Assembly: GCA_036365455.1 (NCBI GenBank)
Contig: JAWQUS010000016.1
Location: forward strand, 11,865,001 to 11,929,000
Direction of reading: 5' to 3'
From: Macrosoma leucophasiata
Lineage: Eukaryota > Arthropoda > Insecta > Lepidoptera > Hedylidae
Length of the DNA stretch: 64,000 nucleotides
This document shows, one piece after another, positions 12,701-22,984 of this stretch. Below the pieces are notes generated by a model that was given only the letters and a program-made list of their open reading frames with translations, was not told the origin of the DNA and ran no database searches. Position 1 is the stretch's first letter. Each line of letters begins with the position of its first letter. The position numbers and the translations under genes are program-made.

Positions 12701-14294
12701 CTTTTAACCTGATATTTTGAATTATCTAATATTATTAGGTACCTAATTGAATCTTTGGAAATATGTATTTCTGATATATTTTGTAATCAATTACAGGCAC
12801 TAATCTGTTTGGTAGACAAAAAGACTGGAGATAAATCCAAGACACGGCCGCGTTTCGTGAAGCAAGATCAAGTGGCCATCATGAGGATAGAGTGTGCAGG
12901 CGTCATCTGTTTAGAACCATTCAAGAAGTTTGCTCAAATGGGCAGATTCACGTTAAGAGATGAAAGTAAGTTCTTTGTGGTTTTATCAATTTTTGTGAAA
13001 TGACTGTTTGAGCAGAGCCAATTAGTTATTATTTTTCTCAGCTTAAACTGCAATTTACCTTAATAAAATTATGGACACATCAGGTCATTAATATGCATGG
13101 CAGCCTAATTCAGCATTCCTACGAATCCACATATACTGAGGCTTGCAAAGAAAAAATGTCTATGATCCATTCAAATATACTTGGCACAAATGGTAAACAA
13201 ACATCCTTCGTTCACGAATTACGATATTCTGAAACTAGTTTATAACACATTATTATATTATTACACATTTATTTTCCATAAAAAAAAAAACAATTTACTT
13301 TGTAAATGACAATAATTTACAATTAACGTAATTACGACAAAACTACTAGAAAGTAGTTTTGTTGTAGGAAACAAGTTTGACGTTCACTTGGATGGGATAA
13401 AGCGGGTGATCCATTGGCGAGCTAAAACCGCTGGAACGCCACGAGGCTGCGAGCTAAAGCTATAAACCGCCGATGGAGCACCGACAAGACCGCGACATAA
13501 AATACCGTCTATTGTTCAGCCGAGCTTTGCGAGCCGTCAGTGTATTCTCACTGCTGATAGTGAACGCACGCATGCCACACGTCACGTAGGTACATTTTGG
13601 TAGTCAGTATAGATATCAAGAAGGCTTGATCACTTGGTTGAGTCTGCCATAGGCTTTAATCGCGAAGTTACTATTGTATCGTCTTCCTCAGCATGCATGC
13701 CACTACACTGGAGGTTGATGTCTAACGGGGTGTCCTGCTTGAGCGACGAAATAATACGCGACACGATGCTACACGCAACAATGCCCTACGTGATTTTGGT
13801 CTTTACTTCTTAAATGGAGAAGTACAGAACCATTTTGTTCGTATTGTTTGGTGTCGCGTCGTTCATGCAAGACACCCCGTTAGTTAATGGATAAACAATT
13901 AAAGACAGACTACCACCAAACACTAGTGTACGCAAGAATTGCTATTTTCTTTTAAATTTATAATAAATTCTATTAAATTGTTTCTGTATTTATGGCTACT
14001 CCCCTCCAGTCCGCTGCGGCCGGTGGCCCGTGTTGCTCTATGCATTGACTCGAAGATAAGGTTGCACGCTAAAAAGACCATAATTGAAAAGAGCCAATGT
14101 TTTTTTTGTTTTTTACTTTAACTTATATAATAGAAAGTATTAATTTTATACCTCGTCAGCATCGCAATTATGCGTACCTAAATAGTTTTTATATGCAAAA
14201 TGTGAATCCATGCATACCAATACTAACCTTGACAATATCCTTTGTTTCAGATAAAACGATCGCGATTGGCAAAGTCCTTAAAGTGATTGAGTAA
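1594..14294 (+). CDS. GSPT1: Eukaryotic peptide chain release factor GTP-binding subunit eRF3 (12 coding exons)
   Basis: eRF3 is the cytosolic GTPase that partners eRF1 at stop codons. Coding exons: 1594-1831, 4059-4279, 6278-6383, 7399-7545, 7643-7788, 9125-9279, 10378-10495, 10971-11174, 11556-11714, 12202-12306, 12797-12965, 14251-14294. All introns are GT-AG and phases agree at each junction, giving 1812 nt and 603 residues, close to other animal eRF3s. Residues 33-46 ([14 protein letters not shown]) are a PAM2 motif, which binds the MLLE domain of poly(A)-binding protein. Residues 80-153 are Gly/Pro/Glu-rich and presumably disordered. The GTPase shows G1 GHVDAGKS (186-193, Asp codon split by intron 3), G3 DAPGHK, G4 NKMDD and a G5-like SGQTGQG. 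The C-terminal barrels end in GRFTLRDE and [13 protein letters not shown], typical of the eRF1-binding end. The first ATG heading this frame was taken as the start. No damage is seen. Introns 1, 2, 3, 5, 6, 7, 9 and 11 carry mobile DNA. Confidence 0.96.
2676..2790. repeat. Dispersed repeat fragment in eRF3 intron 1
   Basis: A short TTTA run (about 2676-2690) is followed by a block containing AGGCGGACTTAATGCC, GGCATTCT and ACCAGTCAAC. The same block recurs at 36391-36460 with about 85-90% identity by eye. It is a dispersed repeat of unknown class, perhaps a non-LTR retrotransposon end. Confidence 0.55.
3190..4015 (-). repeat. Decayed retroelement block in eRF3 intron 1
   Basis: This stretch is more GC-rich than its surroundings and has sharp edges. 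It contains stretches such as GCAAACGGGCCACCTGATGG and GTGGTCACCATCGC that I associate with abundant lepidopteran repeats, probably the antisense strand of a non-LTR element. No intact frame remains. The remainder of intron 1 (1832-3189) is AT-rich and featureless apart from the repeat at 2676. Confidence 0.45.
4505..4673 (+). mobile_element. Small non-autonomous Helitron in eRF3 intron 2
   Basis: It begins TCTGTACTAATATTAT directly after an A and ends in a GC-rich segment followed by CTAG directly before a T (4670-4673). The 5' TC, 3' CTAG and A|T insertion site are the Helitron signature and match small lepidopteran Helitrons. At 169 bp it has no coding capacity. Confidence 0.75.
5214..5288. 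repeat. Inverted-repeat hairpin in eRF3 intron 2
   Basis: Two arms of about 34 bp read inward from CGATTAATTAGG to ATAGACAAAAGT around a short centre near 5250, with few mismatches. The structure is a foldback or internally deleted miniature element. The rest of intron 2 (4674-6277) shows nothing else recognisable. Confidence 0.7.
6451..6695 (-). repeat. tRNA-bearing repeat, copy A (eRF3 intron 3)
   Basis: Read on the - strand, the repeat runs from about 6695 (GTTGCCTAACTAGC) through a leader, a tRNA-like gene at 6527-6602 and a tail ending ATAATATAAAAC near 6451. It shares leader, tRNA-like gene and tail with the copies at 20848, 28036, 52981, 53220 and 53598. Its leader edge abuts an (AT)n microsatellite. 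Confidence 0.85.
6527..6602 (-). tRNA. tRNA-like gene, copy A
   Basis: The 76-nt sequence folds as a cloverleaf: an 8-bp acceptor stem (GACTTCAG/CTGAAGTC), a D arm GCTC/GAGC, and a T arm GCGAG/CTCGC with loop TTCGAGT. The Pol III A box (TAGCTCAATTGG) and B box (AGTTCGAGTCT) are intact, and a T5 run follows. The anticodon arm is abnormal: GCTGG/CCAGT closes a 9-nt loop ACTAGATTC, so no anticodon can be assigned safely. It is probably a tRNA-derived domain rather than a working decoding tRNA. Confidence 0.55.
6699..6748. repeat. (AT)n microsatellite
   Basis: A nearly pure AT dinucleotide run of about 45 bp with a short A-rich start, next to the leader edge of tRNA-bearing repeat copy A. Confidence 0.9.
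6850..6990 (-). repeat. SINE-like fragment (antisense) in eRF3 intron 3
   Basis: Segments GCAGCCAGCCTATAGACAT and AAAGACCAGAGATCAAAATG are the reverse complement of a block seen on the + strand at 20650-20720, 34810-34865 and 35320-35400 (GACCTCGGTCTTTGTGTAAA and TGTCTATAGGCTGCAG). Divergence is considerable. The block is a dispersed non-coding repeat of unassigned class. Confidence 0.5.
8292..8309. repeat. 18-bp perfect palindrome in eRF3 intron 5
   Basis: CTCCCGGAATTCCGGGAG is self-complementary with no loop. It sits beside GGTGGCAGCCC at the edge of GC-richer sequence. The region 7990-8330 otherwise looks like an unclassified old insertion. Confidence 0.7.
8440..8840. mobile_element. hAT-like miniature element remnants in eRF3 intron 5
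   Basis: CAGTGATTCCCAAA occurs at 8455 and 8621 in the same orientation, each followed by related GGGGGTCTA/GGGGGTCCA sequence and each preceded by TTACATCAT. CAGTG with TTCCCAA is a terminal sequence common in hAT transposons. The arrangement suggests two tandem or nested copies of a non-autonomous element. No opposing terminus was found with certainty. Confidence 0.45.
9401..9520. repeat. Repeat shared between eRF3 introns 6 and 11 (copy 1)
   Basis: Blocks around ACTTGGCGCA, AATAAACATCC, AATTACGATATT and TATAACACATTAT recur in the same order at 13170-13260 within intron 11. The class is unknown. Confidence 0.45.
9620..9850 (+). repeat. LINE 3' end remnant in eRF3 intron 6
   Basis: The block ends with TTCAGCAGTGGACGTTTTTC, GGCTGGAGTGAT and a TGATGATGATGA tail, a 3' terminus typical of lepidopteran RTE-like LINEs. 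An inner GC hairpin GCGGGATGGG...CGTCCCGC lies near 9660-9684. No coding frame survives. The rest of intron 6 (to 10377) is AT-rich and featureless. Confidence 0.5.
10600..10720 (+). repeat. SINE-like fragment in eRF3 intron 7
   Basis: TATTGGCTGCAG followed by CAGTCAATGTGAAC resembles the TATAGGCTGCAG...AATGTGAACTGC block of the repeats at 20690 and 35350. The copy is diverged and partial. Confidence 0.35.
11827..12048. mobile_element. Miniature inverted-repeat element with 39-bp perfect termini (eRF3 intron 9)
   Basis: Positions 11827-11865 and 12010-12048 are perfect reverse complements over 39 bp (outer end ATATGCAACTCTTTCTGCCC). The 222-bp element is non-coding. The target duplication is unclear because both flanks are AT-rich. 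Perfect arms suggest a fairly recent insertion or strong pairing. Confidence 0.85.
13170..13260. repeat. Repeat shared between eRF3 introns 6 and 11 (copy 2)
   Basis: Diverged partner of 9401-9520: TACTTGGCACA, AACAAACATCC, AATTACGATATT and TATAACACATTAT appear in the same order and spacing. Confidence 0.45.
13340..13620. other. GC-richer unclassified block in eRF3 intron 11
   Basis: Base composition rises sharply relative to the flanks (segments such as GAGCTAAAACCGCTGGAACG and CCGAGCTTTGCGAGCCGTCA). No frame or terminal repeat is recognisable. It is probably part of an old mobile element. Confidence 0.3.
13723..13882. mobile_element. Miniature element with TAACGGGGTGTC termini (eRF3 intron 11)
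   Basis: The left end TAACGGGGTGTCCTGC and the right end GCAAGACACCCCGTTA are inverted repeats, with homology continuing inward (TGAGCGACG/CGTCGTTCA). A TA at both edges fits a Tc1/mariner-type TA duplication. The element is 160 bp and non-coding. Confidence 0.7.
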
Positions 14295-14550
14295 ATTCGG
14301 CACTACAATTTGTAATTTAGTTAGGATAGGCCTTTCCAAAACCTATATCATCCAAAATACTTATATATTTAACATGTATTTGAGATCGAATATGAAATGA
14401 GAGCTAGAATTTCTTCACCCTCGATCTTTCAAAGTTAGAATGCTAGTCTTTTCGGTGGATAAAGAAGTTACAGCCATTATCATAAAAAATGCATTCAAAG
14501 TAAAAAAGCAGGCCATAAAATGCGTATTGCTAATAATCATCATTCAAACC

Positions 14551-14556
14551 AATAAA
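14551..14556 (+). terminator. Candidate poly(A) signal of eRF3
   Basis: AATAAA lies 257 bp downstream of the eRF3 stop codon and just before a T-rich stretch. It is the first canonical hexamer after the stop that I found. No transcript data are available to confirm it. Confidence 0.4.
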
Positions 14557-14753
14557 ATATATTTTTTTTACATTGATCCTTCCGATAGCAACGTCGAATG
14601 TTCTAACTAAATGTTCTTTTACGGCGAAGTGTATTTCCTTAATTTAAGTAGATTTGATTACGGAGTGCTTGATTTTTTGCAGCCATAATATATACTCTTG
14701 ATAAATCGCGGCTGATAAGCCGTTAAAATCATATTCTAAAATACCTTGTTAAC

Positions 14754-15098
14754 TTAGGGGTCGTTCATAAATTATGTAAGGCGTTTAGGGGAGGGGGGGT
14801 GTTGACTGAATATTATAACTTCTTACTATAGGTAAGGGGGGCAGAGAATCTAAAATTACGTAAGATTTGAAATTGAAAATTCTACCACTTTCGCGCTAAA
14901 AATTGGCATTATTGAATAGCGCCATCTGTACTTCATCTCTTTAACTTGATATTGAATCTTACAAAAATCTTTTCTTACGAAAATTTATTATTAAGGGGCA
15001 GGGGGGACTAGTCGTAATCTTATGATGTCTTACAGTAGGGGGAGAGGGGGTCAAATTAGCCCTCAAAACCTCTTACGTAATTTATGAACGACCCCTTA
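14754..15098. mobile_element. Miniature element with GGGGTCGTTCATAAATTA termini
   Basis: The left end begins TTAGGGGTCGTTCATAAATT (14754) and the right end is its reverse complement (about 15071-15098, ending GAACGACCCCTTA). G-rich runs lie subterminally (GGGGAGGGGGGG and AGGGGGGAC). It is about 345 bp and non-coding. A related terminus, TTTATGAACGGCCCCTAAG, lies at 22607-22626. Confidence 0.75.
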
Positions 15099-17512
15099 AC
15101 ATTTATTAACTTATATAGTTTAAAATAGGCAAATTTAATTAATTTATTATTTATTTGTTATTGTCTAAAAGATCAAAATCTAATTTATAAGCCAATCTCC
15201 AGTATATATACTATACTGGACGTTGCTATCGCTTGGATAGTCTTATTTCTTGTTCAATAACACAGACAAATTGCTAAAGCTAAAATAACACCGACACTCG
15301 TCAGCTTTCCAATTATAAATAATTATTTGCATTTACTCTTACTTTTGTTCACGAAGGTGATGGCATTCTAGGTGCTCTTTGTGTATATAAAAATATGTAA
15401 ATCACTCTCAGTAAACGCTTCTTTTTATCTGTGTATTTTATTAACGAAATTTGCTTCCAGTCATGGTTTTTTTTTAAATCCATGACTTTAATCACCAACC
15501 CCACTCCGTCCTTGTTTACATTTGTGACGACTTGCATACGGTGATTTCAGTTTTTTTATCAAAACTATTTCCGGTCATGTTTTTATGAAGACTGAAGATA
15601 ATAATAAATATAATTTGTAAAATAATATGAAAACAAACTAATGATATTATGATTATTGGATGCTCAATAAAAATAACATAGCCATAGTGTGAATACTAAA
15701 CTTGTATTATGTATTAATTTTCAACTGATATAACATTTTAATACAATAAAATATGTAAAAGATTGTCAAAACTAAAATTATATGTTTATACCATGATAAA
15801 TCCAGTATTCTTTTCTTAGAAAGTGATGTCAAGTTTTAGCATTCGACAAAGAGCACCTGGAAAATATATTATTCATAATATCAGCATTGATGTGGTTGTA
15901 CAGTGGATTAAGCTCTTATATACTGTTAGGATGATCCAATTCATTCATGTCTATTTGTGTCACAGAGGGCTAAATATGTCAACTGCAGTATCTTATGCAG
16001 TTTAACAGTAGCTATCCATATGGATACTTCTATGATCTGATCATCCTAACAAGTTTTTATGATTATTGATTACCTATATTTTCACTTATTATGAATATAA
16101 TATGTAATGGTTATTATATTGTTCCCTATTTTTAAACAAGTTTGATTTATTTTCAACTGCTGCTATATTGTATACATATTTATATAGATTGTTGTTTCGG
16201 AGTTCAACTGAAATATATATTTGTGTAGACAATTAGTACATTACTTATGTATAATTACAATATTATCTGCAATATTTTTATAGAATTATGATAGAAAATA
16301 ATTTATTGCTTTGATATAAACACTTGATGTTTATATTTGTTTAATTCGCGAAAAAAAAAACCTTTTTTACAGAGCATTAGCTGGCGGGGAGGTACTCGCT
16401 TACATTATCCTTTTGATTTTTAACCTGCTGCCATACTTGGGTGAAGTAACGATATTTGACCAGTGAACAAATTCTATTCAAATTAACAATTTTCATTTGT
16501 TAACATCTTACCTACTAAAAATATTTATAGTAGCAACACAAGCGTACTTACAACATTGTGCAAACTGTACATTATGTGTGTAAAAAAACAAGTTTGTTAT
16601 AAAAATATATTTGATGAATTTATTAAATTTCACCTTTTTTTAATAATATCATTTTTACAAAGCAAGTATTTTGTTTGCCCATGTCCAAACGTGAGGTGTA
16701 CGTGTCCCCCAGTTTCGGGTTGCCTCTTGCTATAGTTAATTTGTGGACAATGCTTTTCTAGTGAGAGAGAGAAAGTAAATAGGTTGCGCTGTGTGGATGG
16801 CTACCTTTGTGTCGTAGTGCCTTTTCTGTTTTCGCCGGGGGTTGCGTCCGCCTCGCGTACTTATATACAGAGCGAGTGTCATCACCCCGCATTATTTTGT
16901 TTAAAAAATAAAATTTTATTAAAGAATGTAATTCTACTTTTACTTAAGTTCCGTTATTTTGCCATATCAAATGAAAGACTTACGTGTAAATACTAACGAC
17001 TCTTAAGTGAATCTACGTAGTTACTGTGTATTACAATAAAAACTGCTGAAGTTAAATCAGTCTATATTCACTGCAAGTACATTTCGAAGGTCGGTCTCCA
17101 GCAAATATTGCACAGCTCCAGCAGTGTCGATAATTTCGGTAGAAACCTTATCCATCCCACTTTACCATTTCATGCCATGCATGACATAAATAATTAGTCT
17201 TGTGAGTTCTTATTAGTAGTCACTAACACCCGTATTCTTAATCTCGACCTTAACTCAACCTCACTCAATGGAAATTGGTATTCTTAGTTGTAACTAATAA
17301 CGTCAACTCGACATTCGGCCTCCGTTTAAGGTAAGAAAGCAATTGTCAAACTTGGGGAGTATTTACATTTACGCCATATTCTTGCGCTCAATAAGTTTTT
17401 CGTGTCGGAACTGTCTGGAAATATATTAAAATACCATATTTTTCTATAAAAATGGTTTTTAAAGACTGTGGATTAACTTTAAGATAATCCGTATACACAT
17501 GAGTTAGGCTAG
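15099..17512. other. Intergenic, no gene recognised
   Basis: AT-rich DNA downstream of eRF3. Short open frames at 15349-15537 and 15823-16005 show no family features. AGGTGCTCTTTGT at 15371 and its reverse complement in ACAAAGAGCACCT near 15848 are an isolated inverted pair. GTTAGGATGATCC and GATCATCCTAAC (about 15924 and 16038) form another. These may mark ends of an old element. Confidence 0.4.
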
Positions 17513-17516
17513 GCTA

Positions 17517-17681
17517 CTTTCATTCTGCAGCGTGTCGCCGGTCGCGTACGCGCGCGACCGGTGCAATTTGTATGAAGCTCCATAGTGGCTTTCATTGTGC
17601 CGCGTGCTTGCCGGTAGCGTTTTTGTACTGCGTTTCGCCAGTCTCGCCACACGCGACCTGCGACACGCTGCAGAATGAAAG
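17517..17681. mobile_element. Miniature element with CTTTCATTCTGCAGCGTGTC termini
   Basis: A 22-bp perfect terminal inverted repeat lies at 17517-17538 and 17660-17681. The interior is GC-rich with CGCG-containing segments and a further TTTCATTGTGCCGCGTG subrepeat near 17591. The 165-bp length and absence of a frame indicate a non-autonomous DNA element. Confidence 0.75.
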
Positions 17682-17979
17682 GTGCCTTACTGTCAAAATA
17701 CAACTAGAATATGGATTTCGAGGCGTCCTCAGCTGAGTGTGAGTCAAGGAATGTTTCGAGTAACGTCTTAGAATATGGATGCAACTCGCTGAGTGGCTAC
17801 GATTTGTATCTTTCTGGAAACTGACAAAGCTCCCCAGTCTTTCAACCTACCAACATTAAAGTTTGATGTCTTTAAAACTATCAGCCAGTCTCTTGCGGTT
17901 TTATTTTCTTTCTCTTAAACCTGATTATTATATATTTTTTACACTTTTTAATAAGTCGTTAAATGAGAAAGCCCAACAC

Positions 17980-18097
17980 TAAGCCTGGGTTGCACCACGA
18001 TATTTGTTAAAGTTATTATAACATTTCACATCCTTTTCTAACTTAAGGAAATCTGTTCAAGTTAGAGAAGGATGTGAAATGTAGCAACCCAGGCTAA
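17980..18097. mobile_element. Foldback element with CCTGGGTTGC termini
   Basis: The outer inverted repeats TAAGCCTGGGTTGC and GCAACCCAGGCTAA enclose a second inverted pair (CACATCCTTTTCTAACTT and AAGTTAGAGAAGGATGTG). The 118-bp segment therefore folds as one long interrupted hairpin. Confidence 0.75.
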
Positions 18098-18784
18098 GGG
18101 TGAGATTCACAGACCGCACTACGACTTTACTTTGAGCAAAGTATGCTTTTAGAACTGCTCGTACAGTATGAGTTTAGACCAAGTTCTAACTATGTCACTC
18201 CTGCGTCTTGTCCAATTTTAATTTCTCTTATACTTCAAGGAGATGCAGTTTTCTCAAATAAATCGCGAATTCAATATTTTTTCTCCTGTTTGATAGTCTT
18301 TCATTATTAGAAAAGCAAAGCACTTACAAAATCTACTTGCATAAAATTTCAGCCGGAACGTTTACTCTGGATAAAAGCCACTCCCAAAGATGCCCACGCA
18401 TTGCAACATAGTTCGCCACGTATTTCCTATTGCTTGAAACTGTTCACGCGCATTCATTGATACCTATACCGCAGCTTGGCTGCTACACCTAAACTTGAGA
18501 AGGAGGAACTCAACGAAGCGACGGGTAACTGCGTAATCAGGATTTTGTTCCGTACTTAAATTTTCAAAATTACGATAGCTCAATACGAAGTCAACCATGG
18601 CCTATGTTGGATTTAAATACACGCAAGATCTTCTGAGTGGAACATGGAACATCACAATTTTCTGGACCTGGGGGCCGACCTAACCTAACTGAAATGCTTT
18701 CGTTTAGGACGTTATCTTGTCCATTTCGTACCGCCTATTAAAACATTTAGCTCTTAACCCAGATAAGCCTGAAACTATTTTTTC

Positions 18785-19690
18785 TCCACCAACCCGCATT
18801 GGAGCAGCGTGGTGTAAGCTCCAGGCCTCCGGCCAAAAAGGGGAGAGACTCTTGCCCAGCCGTGGGACATATAGGTAATGGGTTACCATTATTATTTCTC
18901 GTCAGCACGGGGTCCAATTTGAACCCCGGACCTTTGTCAGGCTTGCCCGGGGACATGGTGGGTTCAACACGTAGAGGCCCTTTCGAGAATTTTGATCTAC
19001 TTTGTAATGGGTTATATTCGGCGGGATCTCTCTCTGACTGCATCAATAGTTAATACAGTCACAGACAAACCCCGCAGAATATAATGGGACTATTGTAATG
19101 ATAAGTGATTCGCCAAACTTTGGGCTATGTGGGTGAACTGGCGGGACTAGCTGGCTGGGCCTATTGAGTGAGATCCGGCACCTGCCTATATTCAACATCT
19201 CACATTATCGAATCCTACTTTAGGCAGGTGGTGACTCGCCTCTCCTTGGTGGGCCCCCCAAACAGCCAACCCGATGGTCGACGGGGGGCAACACTGTTGA
19301 GAGAGGCTGGGGGTGTCGAGAGGTGTGGCCCCGGTTTCACCATCACGAGCGAGTAATCTCGAGCTCGGAGCGGGCTTCCCCGCTATTATGTCTTTAGACA
19401 CTTCCACCCCCGAGTGTATGGCTCTTGCAGAAATGTAGACAACAGCCTATTATCTAAATTTCCGCAAATGCCATACCTCTAGCGCCCCACTCTGACCGGC
19501 CAATGAAGGCAAGCCAGAGGTGAGAGACCTGATGCTCTGTCCGGCCGTACCTCTGTGTGGCGGACGAGGCGAAGCCCAGTTCTCTCGAAGAAACTCGAGA
19601 TGATGGTAGGGGGTGGTGTCGCTACTCACCAACAGCTCGCCACAAGCTGCTCTGCCCCCCCATTATTATTATTGTTATTACCTGCAAACT
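18785..19690 (-). mobile_element. Decayed non-LTR retrotransposon block
   Basis: A GC-rich island of about 900 bp in AT-rich DNA. Its left edge (ACCCGCATTGGAGCAGCGTG, then a GCCCAGCCGTGGGACATATA stretch) is of a kind I associate with lepidopteran LINE ends. The right edge is a run of C followed by an ATT/GTT microsatellite (about 19662-19681). Read on the - strand there is an open stretch at about 18747-19046 with no recognised domain. The class is uncertain. Confidence 0.45.
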
Positions 19691-19919
19691 ACAAATAAAA
19701 AATAAATAAGTAGTGAAGCCTGGCTTTAAGGAGATGCCCGTCCTATATATAGGACAGTAGCACGTAGTGGGTTATATTCTCTTTGGACAGTAGGATAAGG
19801 GGTAGTAAGTAAGGTAAAATATCAATGTAGAGCAAATGAGATTTCTTTATTTATTAAAAGAGTACAACAATAATTTAAAAAATGAGAAAAAGAGAATAAA
19901 GTAGTTTTACGTTTACCAC

Positions 19920-20280
19920 ATCAAAACAAAGTAAATTATGAATGGAGAAAAATATTTTGGGTTGCAGCACCTTGTCATGGCTCCATCTACATATCCCAGC
20001 CGCGTAGCATCTACCCATGATTTGAATCCATACCGGATTGGTGGGGGCCGCCCTCATCCAGCGATTGTCCACCTTCACCAGGTCGTCGGTCCATCTCGTT
20101 ACCTACTCGTCGCCTACGCTTCATGTTCCGGTACCCGGACGTCATTCGAGATATCTTCGGGCCGTCGGTTCTTTACGCTATGTTCTTGCCCACTGCCACA
20201 CAAGTTTCTATATTCGGTGGGCTATTCCGGTTACTTGGTTCTCACTGCGAGCATAATAAGCTCACTGCATGACCTTTGAG
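19920..20280 (-). pseudogene. RTE-like reverse transcriptase C-terminal remnant
   Basis: On the - strand a frame reads RWTDDLVKV followed by RWMRAAP, matching the conserved C-terminal tail of RTE-type LINE polymerases in Lepidoptera (…GRPPTRW-DDL-KV-G-RWMRAA…). The upstream part is frameshifted and nothing of the catalytic domain survives. It is a truncated dead copy. Confidence 0.65.
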
Positions 20281-20317
20281 CATTACTTAGCAATATTGTC
20301 CATTAATGTGAACTTCA

Positions 20318-20745
20318 GAAGCGACCAAGCACCGTTACCAATACCACTCACCGCACCGCAGCGTTATATGGCCGTAGGATCCGGAGTGCAACCTGTGCAC
20401 CATACCACACTTTACCATAAACAAGGGCGTCGCCACGCCAGCCATTAATTTACATTGGAAGGAGAGGATATATATTGCTAGAGCTCCAGTGACGGATCTC
20501 GCGGGCGTAGGCACCACCGCATTACCTAATTTACTTGCCGCTAAATGGTAATGTTCAGCATTATCGTGTTCGGTCAGGTGGTAATGTACGGCCCTGTAAT
20601 TTCCGCCACAGAGGAATAACACCTTAGGCCTCAGGAGTGGTAACGCATTTGCATTTTGACCTTGGTATTTGTGTGTCTATAGGCTGCAGTCATCACTTAA
20701 AATCAATGTGAATTGCATGCTTCCTTGCCGCTTCCATTACATAAA
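20318..20745 (+). repeat. SINE-like dispersed repeat, copy 1
   Basis: The block carries TAATGTACGGCCCTGTAATT, CACCTTAGGCCTCAGGAGTG, GCATTTGCATTTTGACC and TCTATAGGCTGCAGTCATCA in that order. The same order is found at 34660-34870 and 35255-35430, with a partial match at 61270-61345 and antisense at 6850-6990. It ends in a short A-run after CATTACAT. No A/B boxes or frame are evident. Confidence 0.6.
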
Positions 20746-20847
20746 AAAAAATGATATTAAGTATGGCATTCAAAACTTTTGTAAATTGGCGCAAGGAGGC
20801 AAATGGGAAATGGCACTACCTCGATGCGGCTGCTTACGGGTGTAAGC

Positions 20848-21083
20848 TTTATGGTACCAACAGCGCCATCTATTGCCAACTATGCTACCATAAAGCAATG
20901 CAATAAATGTGAAGGAAAGATTTGACAAATCGGGCAGGACTTCAGTAGCTCAATTGGAAGAGCGGCTGGACTAGATTCCCAGTAGGCCGCGAGTTCGAGT
21001 CTCGCCTGAAGTCAATTTTTTCTTTAAATAAAATATATTTCACAAGCATGTGTTAATGCGAAATAATATAAAACAAATACGTA
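20848..21083 (+). repeat. tRNA-bearing repeat, copy B
   Basis: A + strand copy with a short leader (CAGCGCCATCTATTGCCAAC onward), the tRNA-like gene at 20938-21013 and a slightly shortened tail ending GCGAAATAATATAAAAC. Its tail directly adjoins the GTATGTATGTATC end of the LINE fragment that follows. Confidence 0.85.
20938..21013 (+). tRNA. tRNA-like gene, copy B
   Basis: Identical to copy A over the tRNA-like part as far as I can see, including the 8-bp acceptor stem, A box, B box and 9-nt anticodon loop. It is followed by a T6 run. Confidence 0.55.
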
Positions 21084-21084
21084 T

Positions 21085-21450
21085 GTATGTATCTCCACGC
21101 CAGGTCCCTAACGGGGTAGGCAGTGTAGAGCGCCAGACTCCCGGTTCTGACACACCTCTCGTGCCTCATTGCTCATATTCATAATTCTCTTCATACATGC
21201 ATGCCGATTCTACCGACCTATTTTGGTCATGGTAGGTCAGTCTTGGTCTACCTGGGCCTCTGCAACTATCCACATTCGCTTTGGATATCTGTTTAATCAT
21301 TCGCTCATTCGACATTCTTTCTATATGCCCGAACCATCGGACCATGCCACCTTTTCATTTTTTACACCAATATTCTCATTCGCACCAAGCCTCTTTCTTA
21401 CATCTTCATTACGAATGCGATCTGTGAGCGATACCACACTGCGGACACTC
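21085..21450 (-). pseudogene. LINE fragment with RT C-terminal tail (copy 1)
   Basis: On the - strand the frame reads RWFGHIERM, then a basic linker and CRGPGRPRLTY, the C-terminal tail common to many insect LINE polymerases. Downstream on the - strand is a 3' UTR with CTACCCCGTTAGGGACC, ending in a GATACATACATACG-type tail at about 21085. The same element recurs in the Spc25 intron, interrupted by later insertions, and its 3' end at 32399-32575. Confidence 0.7.
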
Positions 21451-22984
21451 CGCCAAAATTCCATACAAACGCGTATTTTGGTTACCTATTACACAGACAT
21501 CAATCAGCGACGTGTAGTCACACACGCACCTGTGTGCGTAGCACGTAGGGTTATGAGGTTGACTTTAGGCCTCGAACCAACATTAAAGAAATAAAATAAT
21601 ACTATGTACTTGCATAGATATTTATTTCTTTCTTTCTATTTGGCCCGGCTTACACTATGCACCCCGTCAGGCCACGAGAAAAAAAAGTAAATTGATTTCT
21701 AATTTTATTGTTCAACAGTTAGGCAAATTTCTACTTACCAGTTTCACCCAGTTTACCGGTGCATTTTAAAAACATAAAAACAAACACTACTTCAACGAAT
21801 AGCACAAGTATTGGAAAATTACACTCACTACCTACTCATTACGTCGACAAGTCACTTCAATTCAATATACTGAAACACTTTTATTACTAATCCAATGCAA
21901 TCACATTCATCATCACAAGATGGCAGACTTTTTGCCGCAAGAGAAGAAAAAAGATGTCAGCATACGAAAGAGCGAGATAGTTGCGGAACAATTAATTTAA
22001 ATTAATGAAATCTTTACTTATGTATTAAAATATCATTTATCACTAAAACAAATAATTAATTGTGGAATTATATGATAGTCCCATACTTATTTAAATAAAA
22101 TTCTAGGTGCACTGACTAAATAGAATAAGTACCTAGTTTTGTAAAAAATTGTGAACATTATTTTTTCCTTCGGGAAACTGAAAAATGATCTTTTTTTGTC
22201 ACGATTTGTTGACATACAGCCATACACTGCACAATAAAGCACCATCTTAATGTTAATACACAACCTTACACATAAATAAAATATTCGATTACAAATTAAT
22301 CAAAACTAGGCTGCTCGCAGCCTCGCTGTAGAATACCAACCGTCGCCCATAAGTAGTATTATTACATATTCTCTGGAGATACACTGCAGATTTTACGCAA
22401 AGATGTCATCTCGGCCGCGTTTAATTTACTGCCAGGCAGGGGGGAGGCCCCTGCCTGAATTGAAAATGTTCAATAAATCAATAAACATCTTTTATAACTA
22501 ATATTTTCATGAACGGCGAACGTCACGTAGCCGGAAGGGGGATCCTTCCCCTGTCACATCATGTCGTCGCGCTCAGCGAGACTCCTCCCCCTTCGTATGC
22601 AAACGTATTTTATGAACGGCCCCTAAGTAGATATCCTATTTCATTTTCATTCCTATACACATGAAATAAAACATCTTGACTATTATCAAAATCTATTATG
22701 CATTGTTATCAGGTATTTCAGATGGTGATCATTTTAAAACTGGCAAAGAGCAATGAATATAATTTTAAAACAAAAATAAGTTTTTTTTTTAATTATATTA
22801 ATGAAATTCCAGCATTAGAACAAACCCAGAAGGGGGGCTAAATATTTACAGTTTTTGGCTAATTCCATTCCTGGAATGTTTGTTACAATATTATTAAATC
22901 TTAAGTAAGTATAATAGCTTCACAATTACTTAGTTATAAAATATGATAACATAATATTTACATTAAATTCATCTTAAATTTTTC
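21451..22984. other. Intergenic; miniature-element remnant near 22340-22626
   Basis: Mostly AT-rich without coding features. Around 22427-22465 there is a GGCAGGGGGGAGGCCCCTGCC palindromic region, and at 22607-22626 a TTTATGAACGGCCCCTAAG end like that of the element at 14754-15098. A decayed relative is likely. A TTTATT at 22999-23004 (AATAAA on the - strand) is a possible poly(A) signal for the DCN1-like gene. Confidence 0.4.

Noticed and set aside
19168..19632. Several overlapping frames in a GC-rich block
   Set aside because: High GC lowers stop frequency. The block is better explained as decayed retrotransposon sequence, and no frame shows catalytic motifs.
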